Below, in pieces: positions 26,930 through 34,961 of a DNA stretch of 44,438 nt. The translations under genes and the position numbers were made by a program. The notes beneath the pieces are model-generated. The model did not search any database. It had not been told where the DNA came from and saw only the letters and a list, made by a program, of their open reading frames with translations. The first letter of the stretch is position 1; the number at the start of each line of letters is the position of its first letter. This DNA comes from Pseudomonadota bacterium (GTDB taxonomy: Bacteria > Pseudomonadota > Alphaproteobacteria > Sphingomonadales > Sphingomonadaceae), in assembly GCA_018240895.1 (NCBI GenBank), contig JAFEEX010000006.1, forward strand, positions 4,868-49,305, written 5' to 3'.

Positions 26930-26962
26930 CCGGCGGTCACACCATTGCAGGGTGACCGCCGG
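26930..26962. repeat. 11-bp perfect stem-loop before the Crp/Fnr gene
   Basis: CCGGCGGTCAC (26930-26940) pairs perfectly with GTGACCGCCGG (26952-26962) around an 11-base loop, between the end of the acyl-CoA dehydrogenase operon and the longest possible start of the regulator. No T-run follows on the minus strand, so it may be a Rho-assisted terminator, or an operator for the regulator gene. Confidence 0.45.
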
Positions 26963-26972
26963 CTTTACCCCT

Positions 26973-28103
26973 TCAGGCGGGAAGCGTCAGCGCCTCATAG
27001 CGTTCAAGGTGGGCGTCGGCGCTGCCGAACTGGCTTTCGATCATGGTCGAACGCTTGAAGAAGTGGCCGATCGCCAGTTCCATCGTGATCCCGATCCCGC
27101 CGTGAGTCTGGATCGCGTTTTGCCCCACCGCCTTGATCGACCGCGCGACCTTGGCCTTGGCCAGGCTGACCGCCGCCTTGCGCTGATCGGCGGGCAGATC
27201 AAGTTTGAGCGTGCCCATCAGCGTCATCGAGGCGATTTGTTCGGCATCGACCAGCATATCGGCCATGCGGTGCTGCAATGCCTGGAACTTGCTGATCGGC
27301 TGGCCGAACTGCTTGCGCTGGCGGGTGTATTCCACGGTGCCTTCCAGCAGCTTGCGCGCTACCCCGGTGCCTTCGGCGCAAAGGCCCATCGTCGCCTGAT
27401 CGGCAACCTGTTCGATCAGATCGATTCCGCCCGGCAACAATGCGTCGCCCGGTACGGCGACGTTCTCGAAATAGACTTCACTGGCGCGGAAGCCGTCGAC
27501 CGTGGGATAGTCGCGGCGGGTGATGCCGGGGGCCTTGGCATCGACCAGGAACAGCTCAACCCCGCCGCGGTCACGTTGCCCGCCGCCAGTGCGCGCGGTG
27601 ACCAGCAGGTGCGTGGCCCAGGGCGCGGCATAGACCACCGCCTTGTGCCCGTTCAGCACATAGCCCGCGCCGTCCTTTTTGGCGGTGGTGGAAACATTGG
27701 CCAGGTCATAACGCCCGGTCGGTTCGGCATAGGCCCAGGCGATCAGGCAATCGCCCGCGATGATCTGGGGGATCACCTCTTGCGCCCTGGCGCCGCCCAC
27801 CGCCTGAAGCGCGCCGCCGCCGATCACCACGGTCTGAAGCCAGGGCTCGATCGCAATGACCTTGCCCAGTTCTTCCATCATGATCAGGTTTTCCAGATGG
27901 CCGCCGCCCATGCCGCCGTACTCTTCGGCAAAGGGGGCGCTGGTCAGCCCCAGTTCGCTGGAAAGCGCGCGCCAGATACCCGGATCGCGCCCTTCGGGGC
28001 TGGCGATCATCTTGTTGCGGGTTTCAAAATCGTAAGTATCGGTCAGGAACCGCGCGAGGGTGTCGCGCAGCATTTCCTGCGTTTCGGTATAGCTCAGGTC
28101 CAT
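26973..28103 (-). CDS. acyl-CoA dehydrogenase, small-subunit (PimD-like) type
   Basis: This 376-residue FAD enzyme of the acyl-CoA dehydrogenase fold introduces a 2,3-double bond into an acyl-CoA. It begins MDLSYTETQEMLRDTLARFL and has the FAD/substrate block LIAWAYAEPTGRYDLANV and the C-terminal QTHGGIGITMELAIGHFFKR. It follows a second acyl-CoA dehydrogenase by nine bases. Such large-small pairs resemble the heteromeric PimC/PimD pimeloyl-CoA dehydrogenase and the sterol-type FadE heterodimers. The substrate cannot be read from the sequence. A stem-loop lies just downstream. Confidence 0.9.
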   Translation of the reverse strand: MDLSYTETQEMLRDTLARFLTDTYDFETRNKMIASPEGRDPGIWRALSSELGLTSAPFAEEYGGMGGGHLENLIMMEELGKVIAIEPWLQTVVIGGGALQAVGGARAQEVIPQIIAGDCLIAWAYAEPTGRYDLANVSTTAKKDGAGYVLNGHKAVVYAAPWATHLLVTARTGGGQRDRGGVELFLVDAKAPGITRRDYPTVDGFRASEVYFENVAVPGDALLPGGIDLIEQVADQATMGLCAEGTGVARKLLEGTVEYTRQRKQFGQPISKFQALQHRMADMLVDAEQIASMTLMGTLKLDLPADQRKAAVSLAKAKVARSIKAVGQNAIQTHGGIGITMELAIGHFFKRSTMIESQFGSADAHLERYEALTLPA

Positions 28104-28112
28104 GTCAGTTCC

Positions 28113-29306
28113 TCAAAGGCCCAGAACCATCTTGGCGATGATGTTACGCTGGATTTCGTTCGACCCGCCATAGATCGTGGTCTTGCGCATATTGAAATAG
28201 TTCGGCGCGGTGCGGTTGGACCATTCCGGCCCGATCGGGTGTTCGTTGTCACCCTCGCCAAAGCCGCGGAAATAGGGCGCGCCATAATGGCCCGCCGCCT
28301 CAAGCGCCAGTTCGGTCAGCCGCTGCTGAATTTCCGATCCCTTGATTTTCAGGACTGAGCTTTCAGGCCCCGGCCCGCGCCCGGCCGCTTCTCCGGCGAG
28401 CGTGCGCAATTCGGTGAATTCCAGCGCGGTCAGGTCCATTTCCAGCTCTGCCACCTTACGGCGATAGAACGGATTGGCCAGCAGCGGCTTGTCCCCGTCA
28501 ATCTCGGTCGCGGCGATCTGGCGGATCTTTTCGATCCCGCGTTTGGAACTGGCGACCCCGGCAATTCCCACGCGTTCGTGCGCCAGCAGGAACTTGGCGC
28601 AGGTCCAGCCCTTGTTCTCTTCATAGACGCGCTGGCTGACGGGTACGCGCACGTCTTCAAGGAACACCTCGTTGACCTCATGCTCCCCGCCCAGGGTGAT
28701 GATCGGGCGCACGGTGATGCCGGGCGATTTCATGTCGATCAGCAGGAAGCTGATGCCTTCCTGCTGCTTGGCATCGGGATCGGTGCGGACCAGGAAGAAA
28801 CCCCAGTCGGCGTACTGGGCCATGGTGGTCCAGGTCTTTTGCCCGTTGACCACATAATGATCCCCGTCCCGCACCGCGCGGGTGCGCAAGGATGCAAGGT
28901 CTGATCCTGAACCCGGTTCGGAATAGCCCTGGCACCACCAGTCCTCGCCCGACAGGATCCGGGGCAGGAAGTGGGCCTTCTGTTCGGGCGTGCCAAAGGT
29001 GTAGATCACCGGGCCAACCATGGTCAGGCCAAAGGGCATCAGGCGGATGCAATCGGCCCGGGCGGTTTCCTCTGAAAAGATGAAGCGCTGGGTCACGGTC
29101 CATCCGGTGCCGCCGTATTCAACCGGCCAGGCCGGGGCGACCCAGCCCTTCTTGGCCAGGACGCGGTGCCAGGAAAGGAAGTCTTCCTTGGTCAGCTCGT
29201 CCCCTTCATCCTGCTTGCCGCGCAGCTGCTTGGGATAGTTTTCGGCGATAAAGGTGCGCACCTCATCGCGGAACGCGATTTCCTCGGGGCTGAATTCAAG
29301 GTCCAT
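28113..29306 (-). CDS. acyl-CoA dehydrogenase, large-subunit (PimC-like) type
   Basis: This 397-residue acyl-CoA dehydrogenase starts MDLEFSPEEIAFRDEVRTFI; GGGAG precedes this ATG, and the 20 extra upstream codons look non-coding. It has the active-site lid WCQGYSEPGSGSDLASLRT, the VNGQKTWTT strand and the C-terminal YGGSNEIQRNIIAKMVLGL motif. It is the first gene of a two-gene operon with the smaller dehydrogenase. Together they probably form one alpha2beta2 enzyme for an unusual acyl-CoA (dicarboxylate, branched or steroid side chain), which is inference. Confidence 0.9.
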   Translation of the reverse strand: MDLEFSPEEIAFRDEVRTFIAENYPKQLRGKQDEGDELTKEDFLSWHRVLAKKGWVAPAWPVEYGGTGWTVTQRFIFSEETARADCIRLMPFGLTMVGPVIYTFGTPEQKAHFLPRILSGEDWWCQGYSEPGSGSDLASLRTRAVRDGDHYVVNGQKTWTTMAQYADWGFFLVRTDPDAKQQEGISFLLIDMKSPGITVRPIITLGGEHEVNEVFLEDVRVPVSQRVYEENKGWTCAKFLLAHERVGIAGVASSKRGIEKIRQIAATEIDGDKPLLANPFYRRKVAELEMDLTALEFTELRTLAGEAAGRGPGPESSVLKIKGSEIQQRLTELALEAAGHYGAPYFRGFGEGDNEHPIGPEWSNRTAPNYFNMRKTTIYGGSNEIQRNIIAKMVLGL

Positions 29307-29584
29307 TGGGTCTCTCCCGCTGATGGATTTGCGCGGCAGAGTGGCGCAGCTTTCAGCGCTCTGCAAGCGGTCCGTTGCATGGCGGGACCGATCGCGGCCT
29401 TGCCCGGCTGCGTATTGCGGGATGCCGTAACGTCAGGTGCCGGGGCGGCGCGGGGCGCGCGGTGGCGATCACCGGCACGGCCCGCAAATTCCGCTGCGAA
29501 TCGCCCCTTGCCAAAGGCGATTGGCAGGCGATCAGGGCCTTGGTAGGATCGACAGGTTCCGGCAATTGTGAAGGAGTGCAAGGG
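29307..29584. other. divergent intergenic region
   Basis: These 278 bases lie between the divergent acyl-CoA dehydrogenase and DUF3617 genes. They hold the 5' leaders of both, a short imperfect palindrome GCAGAG...CTCTGC (29336-29341 / 29359-29364) and the AAGGAG Shine-Dalgarno of the next gene. I found no convincing sigma-70 boxes and no RNA gene. Confidence 0.4.
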
Positions 29585-30118
29585 ATGCGTCTGGCCAGTC
29601 TGATCTGCATCACCGCGTTGGGGCTTGGGCTGGGGGCCTGCAACAAGGCATCTGAGCAGACCGCCGGCGCGAACAAGGCGGCGGATGCAGTGGCCGCGGC
29701 TGACAAGCCGCAGCCGGGCAAATACCGCGCGACAACCAAGGTGACCGCCGTAAATATCCCCGGCATGGATCCGGCCAATGCTGACCGGATGAAGGCGATG
29801 CTGGGTTCGACCGCGCGGTCCACGGAATATTGCCTGACCAAGGCGCAGGCCGACAAGGGCTTTGAGGAGATGACCCGGCGTGCCGGGGAAGGCGCTTGCA
29901 CGTTTGACAATTTTACCGCGCAAGGCGGCCGGATTGACGGCAAGATGACTTGCAAGGGCAGGGCCGGGCAAGCCGCGACTCTGGAAATGCACGGCACCTA
30001 TTCCGGCACGGGATCACAGATTGCGATCAAATCGGACATGGCGGCGGCCAGCGGTCCGGTGCAGGCCGTCCATATCGAAAGCGAGATCAAGACAGAGCGG
30101 TTGGGCGATTGTTCGTGA
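29585..30118 (+). CDS. DUF3617-type lipoprotein
   Basis: This 177-residue protein has a lipoprotein signal peptide, MRLASLICITALGLGLGAC, with the lipidated Cys at residue 19. The mature part follows the DUF3617 pattern: KPQPGKYRATTKVTAVNIPG, then STEYCLTKAQADKGF with conserved Cys, and GKMTCKG. Function is unknown for the family. AAGGAG at 29571-29576 stands eight bases before this ATG and decides the start; the frame is open upstream but without a better site. An alpha/beta hydrolase gene follows ten bases later. Confidence 0.85.
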   Translation: MRLASLICITALGLGLGACNKASEQTAGANKAADAVAAADKPQPGKYRATTKVTAVNIPGMDPANADRMKAMLGSTARSTEYCLTKAQADKGFEEMTRRAGEGACTFDNFTAQGGRIDGKMTCKGRAGQAATLEMHGTYSGTGSQIAIKSDMAAASGPVQAVHIESEIKTERLGDCS

Positions 30119-30128
30119 GTTCCCTTTG

Positions 30129-30872
30129 ATGGCCCTTCCGTTCAACGGCCCGCTCGCCCGGCGCATTCGCCTTGCCACGCTGCCCAGGCCGCCGGGGGTG
30201 CGCGGCCCATCGTTGCGGTTGTGGCTGGGCGAAGGGCTGCGCGTGGTGCCGCCGCTGCGCAAGCCTTTGGCCGTGCGCCCCGCGCCGCAGCCGCACCGCG
30301 TTATCCTGTTTCCGGGTTTTGCCGCACACCCCTTTACCATGCGGCGATTGCGCAGCGCGATCGAGCAGGCCGGCCATCAGGTGGATGACTGGGGCGAGGG
30401 GTGGAACCTTGGCCCCAGTGAAGATTTGCTCGATCGGCAGATTGAACAGGTGCAGGCCATTGCCGCCACGGGCGGCCGCAAAGTGCTGCTGGTCGGCTGG
30501 AGCCTGGGCGGGATCATCGCGCGTGAACTGGCGCACCGCGCACCGCAGGCCGTGGCCGGGGTGATCACCATGGGCACTCCGTTTTCCGGAGATCCCCACG
30601 CCAACAATGCTTGGCGGACCTATCACCTGATCACCGGCCATGCCGTGGATGCGCCGCCGATGGAAACGCATTTTGCGGCAAAGCCGCCAGTGCCGACCGT
30701 GGCCTTGTGGAGCCCGCGCGACGGCATAGTCGCGCCGCGCTGCGCCAGGGGCAAGCCTGACCAACGCGACAGCGCGATCGCGCTGCGCTGCACGCACTTC
30801 GGCTTTTCCACCGATCCCCGCTCAATCGCGGTGGTGCTTGACCTGCTCGATGGGACGCGAAGCTGGAATTAG
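30129..30872 (+). CDS. alpha/beta-hydrolase (lipase-like)
   Basis: This protein of about 247 residues has the hydrolase nucleophile elbow VGWSLGGIIAREL, the oxyanion-loop LFPGFAAHPFTMRRL and a late catalytic-type CTHFGFSTDP segment. There is no clear signal peptide. The substrate is not known. It is ten bases behind the DUF3617 gene and 107 bases before the Anbu operon on the same strand. No strong Shine-Dalgarno sequence fixes the ATG at 30129, so the start is the likely but not proven one. Confidence 0.8.
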   Translation: MALPFNGPLARRIRLATLPRPPGVRGPSLRLWLGEGLRVVPPLRKPLAVRPAPQPHRVILFPGFAAHPFTMRRLRSAIEQAGHQVDDWGEGWNLGPSEDLLDRQIEQVQAIAATGGRKVLLVGWSLGGIIARELAHRAPQAVAGVITMGTPFSGDPHANNAWRTYHLITGHAVDAPPMETHFAAKPPVPTVALWSPRDGIVAPRCARGKPDQRDSAIALRCTHFGFSTDPRSIAVVLDLLDGTRSWN

Positions 30873-30979
30873 CCGTCGATCAAGCAGTTGCGTGCGGCGG
30901 AATCCTCGCACGTGCAGCATTTGACGCTTGACTCTTTCCGGTCACAAGTCAGTCATTGGGTTGAAGGGATTGAACTTCC

Positions 30980-32407
30980 ATGAATCACCCGCCCTCGTCG
31001 TTTGACGAGATGCTAGCAGCAGATGGTTCGGTACGCGCTGCCTATGCGGGTTACAGCGAATGGTATGAACAGCAGGATGCCGCAGTCCTGCGCCGCAAGG
31101 GTCAGGAAGCGGAAAGCGTCTTTCGCCGCATCGGCATTACCTTCAACGTCTATGGCGACAACGCCGGGGAAGAACGGCTCATTCCGTTTGACATGGTGCC
31201 GCGCATCGTTGCCGCGCAGGAATGGCGCAGGCTGTCACGCGGGATCGAACAGCGGGTCCGCGCGATCAATGCGTTTCTGCATGACATCTATCACCGGCAA
31301 GAGATTGTCCGTTCGGGCCGGGTGCCTGAACGGCTGATCGCCAGCAACGCCGCCTTCCTGCCGCAAATGGTCGGCCTGGTCCCCCCCGGAGGGGTTTACA
31401 CCCACATCGTCGGGATTGATCTGGTTCGCACCGGGCCGGACGAATTCATGGTGCTGGAAGATAACGCCCGTACGCCTTCCGGGGTCTCCTATATGCTGGA
31501 GAACCGCGAGACGATGATGGCGATGTTCCCGGAACTGTTCACCCGGCTCAACGTGCGCCCGGTGCAGGACTATCCGCGCCGTCTTGCCAAAAGCCTGGCC
31601 GCTGCGGCCCCCGCCTGCGCGGGCGAGCGCCCGGTTGTGGCCGTGCTGACGCCGGGGATCTACAATTCCGCCTATTTCGAGCACGCCTTTCTGGCCGATC
31701 AGATGGGCGCGGAACTGGTTGAGGGCAGCGATCTGCGGGTAATTGATGGCCGGGTGGCGATGCGCACCACGCGCGGTTATCAGCCGATTGACGTGCTTTA
31801 CCGCCGGGTCGATGACGAATTCCTTGATCCGCTGAGCTTCAACCCAACCTCGGTGCTGGGCGTGCCGGGGATCATGGATGTCTACCGCGCGGGCGGGATC
31901 ACCATTGCCAATGCGCCGGGCACCGGCATCGCCGATGACAAGGCGATCTATTCGTTCATGCCGGAAATCGTCGAATTCTACACCGGTGAGAAACCGCTGT
32001 TGTCCAACGTGCCGACCTGGCGCTGCTCCGAAGCGGACAGCCTTGCCTATGTGCTGGATAACCTCGCTGATCTGGTGGTCAAGGAGGTCCACGGATCGGG
32101 CGGGTATGGAATGCTGATCGGGCCGACCAGCTCAAAGAAGGAAATAGAATCTTTCGCCGCCAAGCTGCGCGCCAAGCCGGATAACTACATCGCCCAGCCG
32201 ACGCTGGCGCTGTCAACCGTGCCGATCCTGTCAAAGGCGGGCCTGACCCCGCGCCATGTCGATCTGCGGCCCTTCGTGCTGGTTTCGCCCAAGGGGATCG
32301 AAATAACCCCGGGCGGTCTGACCCGGGTGGCGCTGAAGCAAGGATCGCTGGTGGTCAATTCGTCGCAGGGCGGGGGGACCAAGGACTCCTGGGTGCTGGA
32401 GGACTGA
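30980..32407 (+). CDS. circularly permuted ATP-grasp protein (DUF404/DUF407) of the Anbu operon
   Basis: This 475-residue protein belongs to the circularly permuted ATP-grasp family. Clear pieces are EFMVLEDNARTPSGVSYMLE, PGIYNSAYFEHAFLA, VVKEVHGSGGYGML and the C-terminal VNSSQGGGTKDSWVLED. ATP-grasp enzymes of this type are predicted peptide ligases/amidoligases. It opens the conserved set ATP-grasp, alpha-E, transglutaminase, Anbu. GAAGGGA precedes the ATG. The 107-base gap before it shows TTGACG and TTGACT motifs but no matching -10. Confidence 0.93.
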   Translation: MNHPPSSFDEMLAADGSVRAAYAGYSEWYEQQDAAVLRRKGQEAESVFRRIGITFNVYGDNAGEERLIPFDMVPRIVAAQEWRRLSRGIEQRVRAINAFLHDIYHRQEIVRSGRVPERLIASNAAFLPQMVGLVPPGGVYTHIVGIDLVRTGPDEFMVLEDNARTPSGVSYMLENRETMMAMFPELFTRLNVRPVQDYPRRLAKSLAAAAPACAGERPVVAVLTPGIYNSAYFEHAFLADQMGAELVEGSDLRVIDGRVAMRTTRGYQPIDVLYRRVDDEFLDPLSFNPTSVLGVPGIMDVYRAGGITIANAPGTGIADDKAIYSFMPEIVEFYTGEKPLLSNVPTWRCSEADSLAYVLDNLADLVVKEVHGSGGYGMLIGPTSSKKEIESFAAKLRAKPDNYIAQPTLALSTVPILSKAGLTPRHVDLRPFVLVSPKGIEITPGGLTRVALKQGSLVVNSSQGGGTKDSWVLED

Positions 32408-32411
32408 CGCG

Positions 32412-33356
32412 ATGCTGGGCCGCACTGCAAATGGCGTGTTCTGGATGGCCCGTTACCTTGAGCGGGCAGAGAACACCGCGCGCCTGCTGGATGCCGGGCA
32501 CCGCATGGCCCTGACCCGGGACACCGCCACCAGTCACGAGGAGTGGCGGTCAGTAGTGCAAACGGTTGGGCAATCGGCGGATTACCAGCTCCATCATGAC
32601 GCTTACACCGGAATGCAGGTGTGGAATTACCTGCTGCGTGACAAGGCCAACAGCCAATCGGTGATGGCCATGATCGAAAACGCGCGGACCAACGCCCGCT
32701 CGGTCCGCACCGCGCTGACCCGCGAGGTGTGGGAGGCGATCAACGAAAGCTGGATGATCCTGAAAGACCTGTTCGCCAAGCCTGTGCGCGAGGTATCGCT
32801 GGGTGAGGTGCTGGCAACGATCCGGCGGCAGGCAACGCTGGTGCGCGGCGCGGTTGACGGATCGATGCTGCGCAACGAGAATTTCAATTTCTTCCGCATC
32901 GGCACTTTCATCGAACGCGCGGACAACACCGCGCGCATCCTGGACGTGAAATATTACGTGCTGCTACCGTCGCTCGCCTGGGTCGGATCAAGCCTGGACA
33001 ACGTGCAGTGGGAAAGCGTGCTGCGCTCCGTCGCGGGGGAGCGTGCCTATCGCTGGCTCAACGCCGGGATGATGGACCCGCGCGGGATTGCCCAGTTCCT
33101 GATCCTTGACCGGCGCTTTCCTCGCAGCCTGGCCTTCAGCATCGACAAATTGCGTTCCAACCTGGCGGGTCTGGCACACGAATACGGCCATGAAACCGGC
33201 GCACACGAGCAGCTTCGCCTGCTTGGCACCAGATTTCACGAACTGACGATCGATGCGGTTTTTGAAAACGGCCTGCACGAATTTCTGACCGAATTCATCG
33301 CCAGCAGCCGCCAGGTTGCCCAGGCGATTGAGCGCGACTATCGGTTTTACGCCTGA
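32412..33356 (+). CDS. alpha-E domain protein (DUF403)
   Basis: This 314-residue, mostly helical protein starts MLGRTANGVFWMARYLERAENTARLL, the hallmark of the alpha-E family, and repeats that theme at NFFRIGTFIERADNTARILD. It has no signal peptide and no known catalytic motif. The family is almost always found beside the circularly permuted ATP-grasp protein, and the two are thought to work together. It lies four bases after that gene and shares one base (TGATG) with the transglutaminase gene. Confidence 0.93.
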   Translation: MLGRTANGVFWMARYLERAENTARLLDAGHRMALTRDTATSHEEWRSVVQTVGQSADYQLHHDAYTGMQVWNYLLRDKANSQSVMAMIENARTNARSVRTALTREVWEAINESWMILKDLFAKPVREVSLGEVLATIRRQATLVRGAVDGSMLRNENFNFFRIGTFIERADNTARILDVKYYVLLPSLAWVGSSLDNVQWESVLRSVAGERAYRWLNAGMMDPRGIAQFLILDRRFPRSLAFSIDKLRSNLAGLAHEYGHETGAHEQLRLLGTRFHELTIDAVFENGLHEFLTEFIASSRQVAQAIERDYRFYA

Positions 33357-34171
33357 TGCGGCTGAAGATCGAACATACCACGCGCTACAGCTTTTCCGCT
33401 CCGGTTGCGCACGGCCTGCAGCGCCTGAGGCTGATTCCCAAGAACACCCAGGGCCAGCAGGTGGTGGACTGGCGGATGGTTTACAGCGGCGCGCAGGTGG
33501 AGGTTGAATATGACGATCACCACCATAACCGCACCGTGCTGGTTTCGGTCGAGCCGGGATCGGAGCTGGTCGAGATCCACTGCGAGGGCACCATTGCGAC
33601 CGCTGACAATCACGGTGTGATCGGCCAGATTTCCGGGCATATGCCGTTGTGGGCGTTCCGGCAGCAAACCGCGCTGACCCGTCCGGGGCCGCGGATGCGG
33701 GCGCTGATCGGTGAAGTGGCGGCGGGCAAGGCCGAAACGCTGGAAATGCTGCACCGCCTGTCCGGCCTGATCCTGTCTGAGGTGAGCTATGCGGTGGGCG
33801 AAACCGGGGTGGCAACATCGGGTGAGGAGGCGGCGGCGCTGGGCAAGGGGGTCTGTCAGGACCATGCCCACATCTTCATCGGCGGCGCGCGCGCGATGGG
33901 TATTCCGGCCCGCTATGTCTCTGGCTATCTGATGATGAACGACCGGATCGAGCAGGAGGCGGGCCATGCCTGGGCCGAAGCCCATGTCGAGCATCTGGGC
34001 TGGGTCGGCTTTGACGTGTCGAACGGGATAAGCCCTGACGAACGCTATGTGCGCGTGGCAACCGGATGCGACTACCGCGAAGCGGCACCGGTAACGGGGA
34101 TAAGCTGGGGCAGGGGCGAAAGCGTGCTGGCGGTGCGACTGGCGGTTGAACAACAGCATACCGAACAGTAG
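33356..34171 (+). CDS. transglutaminase-like cysteine peptidase/amide-transferase
   Basis: This 271-residue protein has an N-terminal beta domain (MRLKIEHTTRYSFSAPVAHG, the bacterial transglutaminase N-terminal region) and a papain-fold core. The catalytic triad is visible: Cys in GKGVCQDHAHIFIGGARA, His in GHAWAEAHVE, Asp in GFDVSNG. There is no signal peptide, so it should act in the cytosol with the ATP-grasp and alpha-E partners. It may cleave or transfer the peptide made by the ligase, which is inference. Confidence 0.92.
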   Translation: MRLKIEHTTRYSFSAPVAHGLQRLRLIPKNTQGQQVVDWRMVYSGAQVEVEYDDHHHNRTVLVSVEPGSELVEIHCEGTIATADNHGVIGQISGHMPLWAFRQQTALTRPGPRMRALIGEVAAGKAETLEMLHRLSGLILSEVSYAVGETGVATSGEEAAALGKGVCQDHAHIFIGGARAMGIPARYVSGYLMMNDRIEQEAGHAWAEAHVEHLGWVGFDVSNGISPDERYVRVATGCDYREAAPVTGISWGRGESVLAVRLAVEQQHTEQ

Positions 34172-34205
34172 GGAGCGGCGCTGAAAAAGTGGGGGGATCG
34201 CCAGA

Positions 34206-34961
34206 GTGACGTACTGCGTGGGAATGATGCTGGACAAGGGCCTGGTGCTGATGAGCGACACCCGGACCAATTCGGGCGTCGACAACATCTCAACCTTCAG
34301 CAAGATGTTCCACTGGTCCGTCCCGGGTGAGCGGATCATCGCGGTGATGACGGCGGGCAACCTTGCCACAACCCAGGCGGTGATCAGCCAGATTGAAGAG
34401 CGTAACAAGGCCGCGTCCGAACGGCACAATTCGCTGCTTGAAGTTGAAACCATGTTTCAGGCGGCGACACTGGTGGGCAAATTGCTGCGCGAAACCATCG
34501 CCCGTACCGATGGCCAGAACGAGGAGCAGGCGGGGGGCACCTTCACCGCATCGATGATCGTTGCCGGCCAGATCAAGGGCGGCGCGCCGCGGCTGTTCCT
34601 GATCTATCCCGAGGGCAACTTTATCGAGGCCAGCTTCGACACCCCGTTCTTCCAGATCGGCGAGACCAAATATGGCCGGCCAATCATCATCCGCGGCTAT
34701 GACAGCGACATGAGTTTTGAAGACGCGGTCAAACTGTTGATGGTCAGCTTCGATTCGACGATCAAGGCCAACCTGTCAGTCGGCCTTCCGCTGGATCTGC
34801 TGGTGATCGAAAGCGATGGATTCGCGCCGATGCACCAGCGCAGGGTTGATGCGTCGGACGGATATTATCAGGCAGTGTCAGCGGGATGGAGCGAGGCGTT
34901 GAAGAATGCGTTTCATTCCCTGCCGGACTATTCGTTCTATCTGGCCGGTGACAGGGCATGA
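34206..34961 (+). CDS. Anbu (proteasome-related) peptidase
   Basis: This 251-residue Ntn-hydrolase of the ancestral-beta-subunit family is related to HslV and 20S beta subunits. The start MTYCVGMMLDKGLVLMSDTRTN places the nucleophilic Thr at position 2, exposed after Met removal; the Asp of SDTRTN and the Lys of STFSKMF match the beta-subunit active site. A GTG start with a G-run about ten bases upstream fits. No AAA unfoldase is encoded nearby. The gene is coupled by ATGA to the deiminase gene. Confidence 0.93.
   Translation: MTYCVGMMLDKGLVLMSDTRTNSGVDNISTFSKMFHWSVPGERIIAVMTAGNLATTQAVISQIEERNKAASERHNSLLEVETMFQAATLVGKLLRETIARTDGQNEEQAGGTFTASMIVAGQIKGGAPRLFLIYPEGNFIEASFDTPFFQIGETKYGRPIIIRGYDSDMSFEDAVKLLMVSFDSTIKANLSVGLPLDLLVIESDGFAPMHQRRVDASDGYYQAVSAGWSEALKNAFHSLPDYSFYLAGDRA

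Noticed and set aside
30921-30956. TTGACG/TTGACT as the -35 of the Anbu operon promoter.
   Set aside because: The sequence at proper spacing (AGTCAT) is too poor a -10 to call; the operon may use another sigma factor or be read from upstream.
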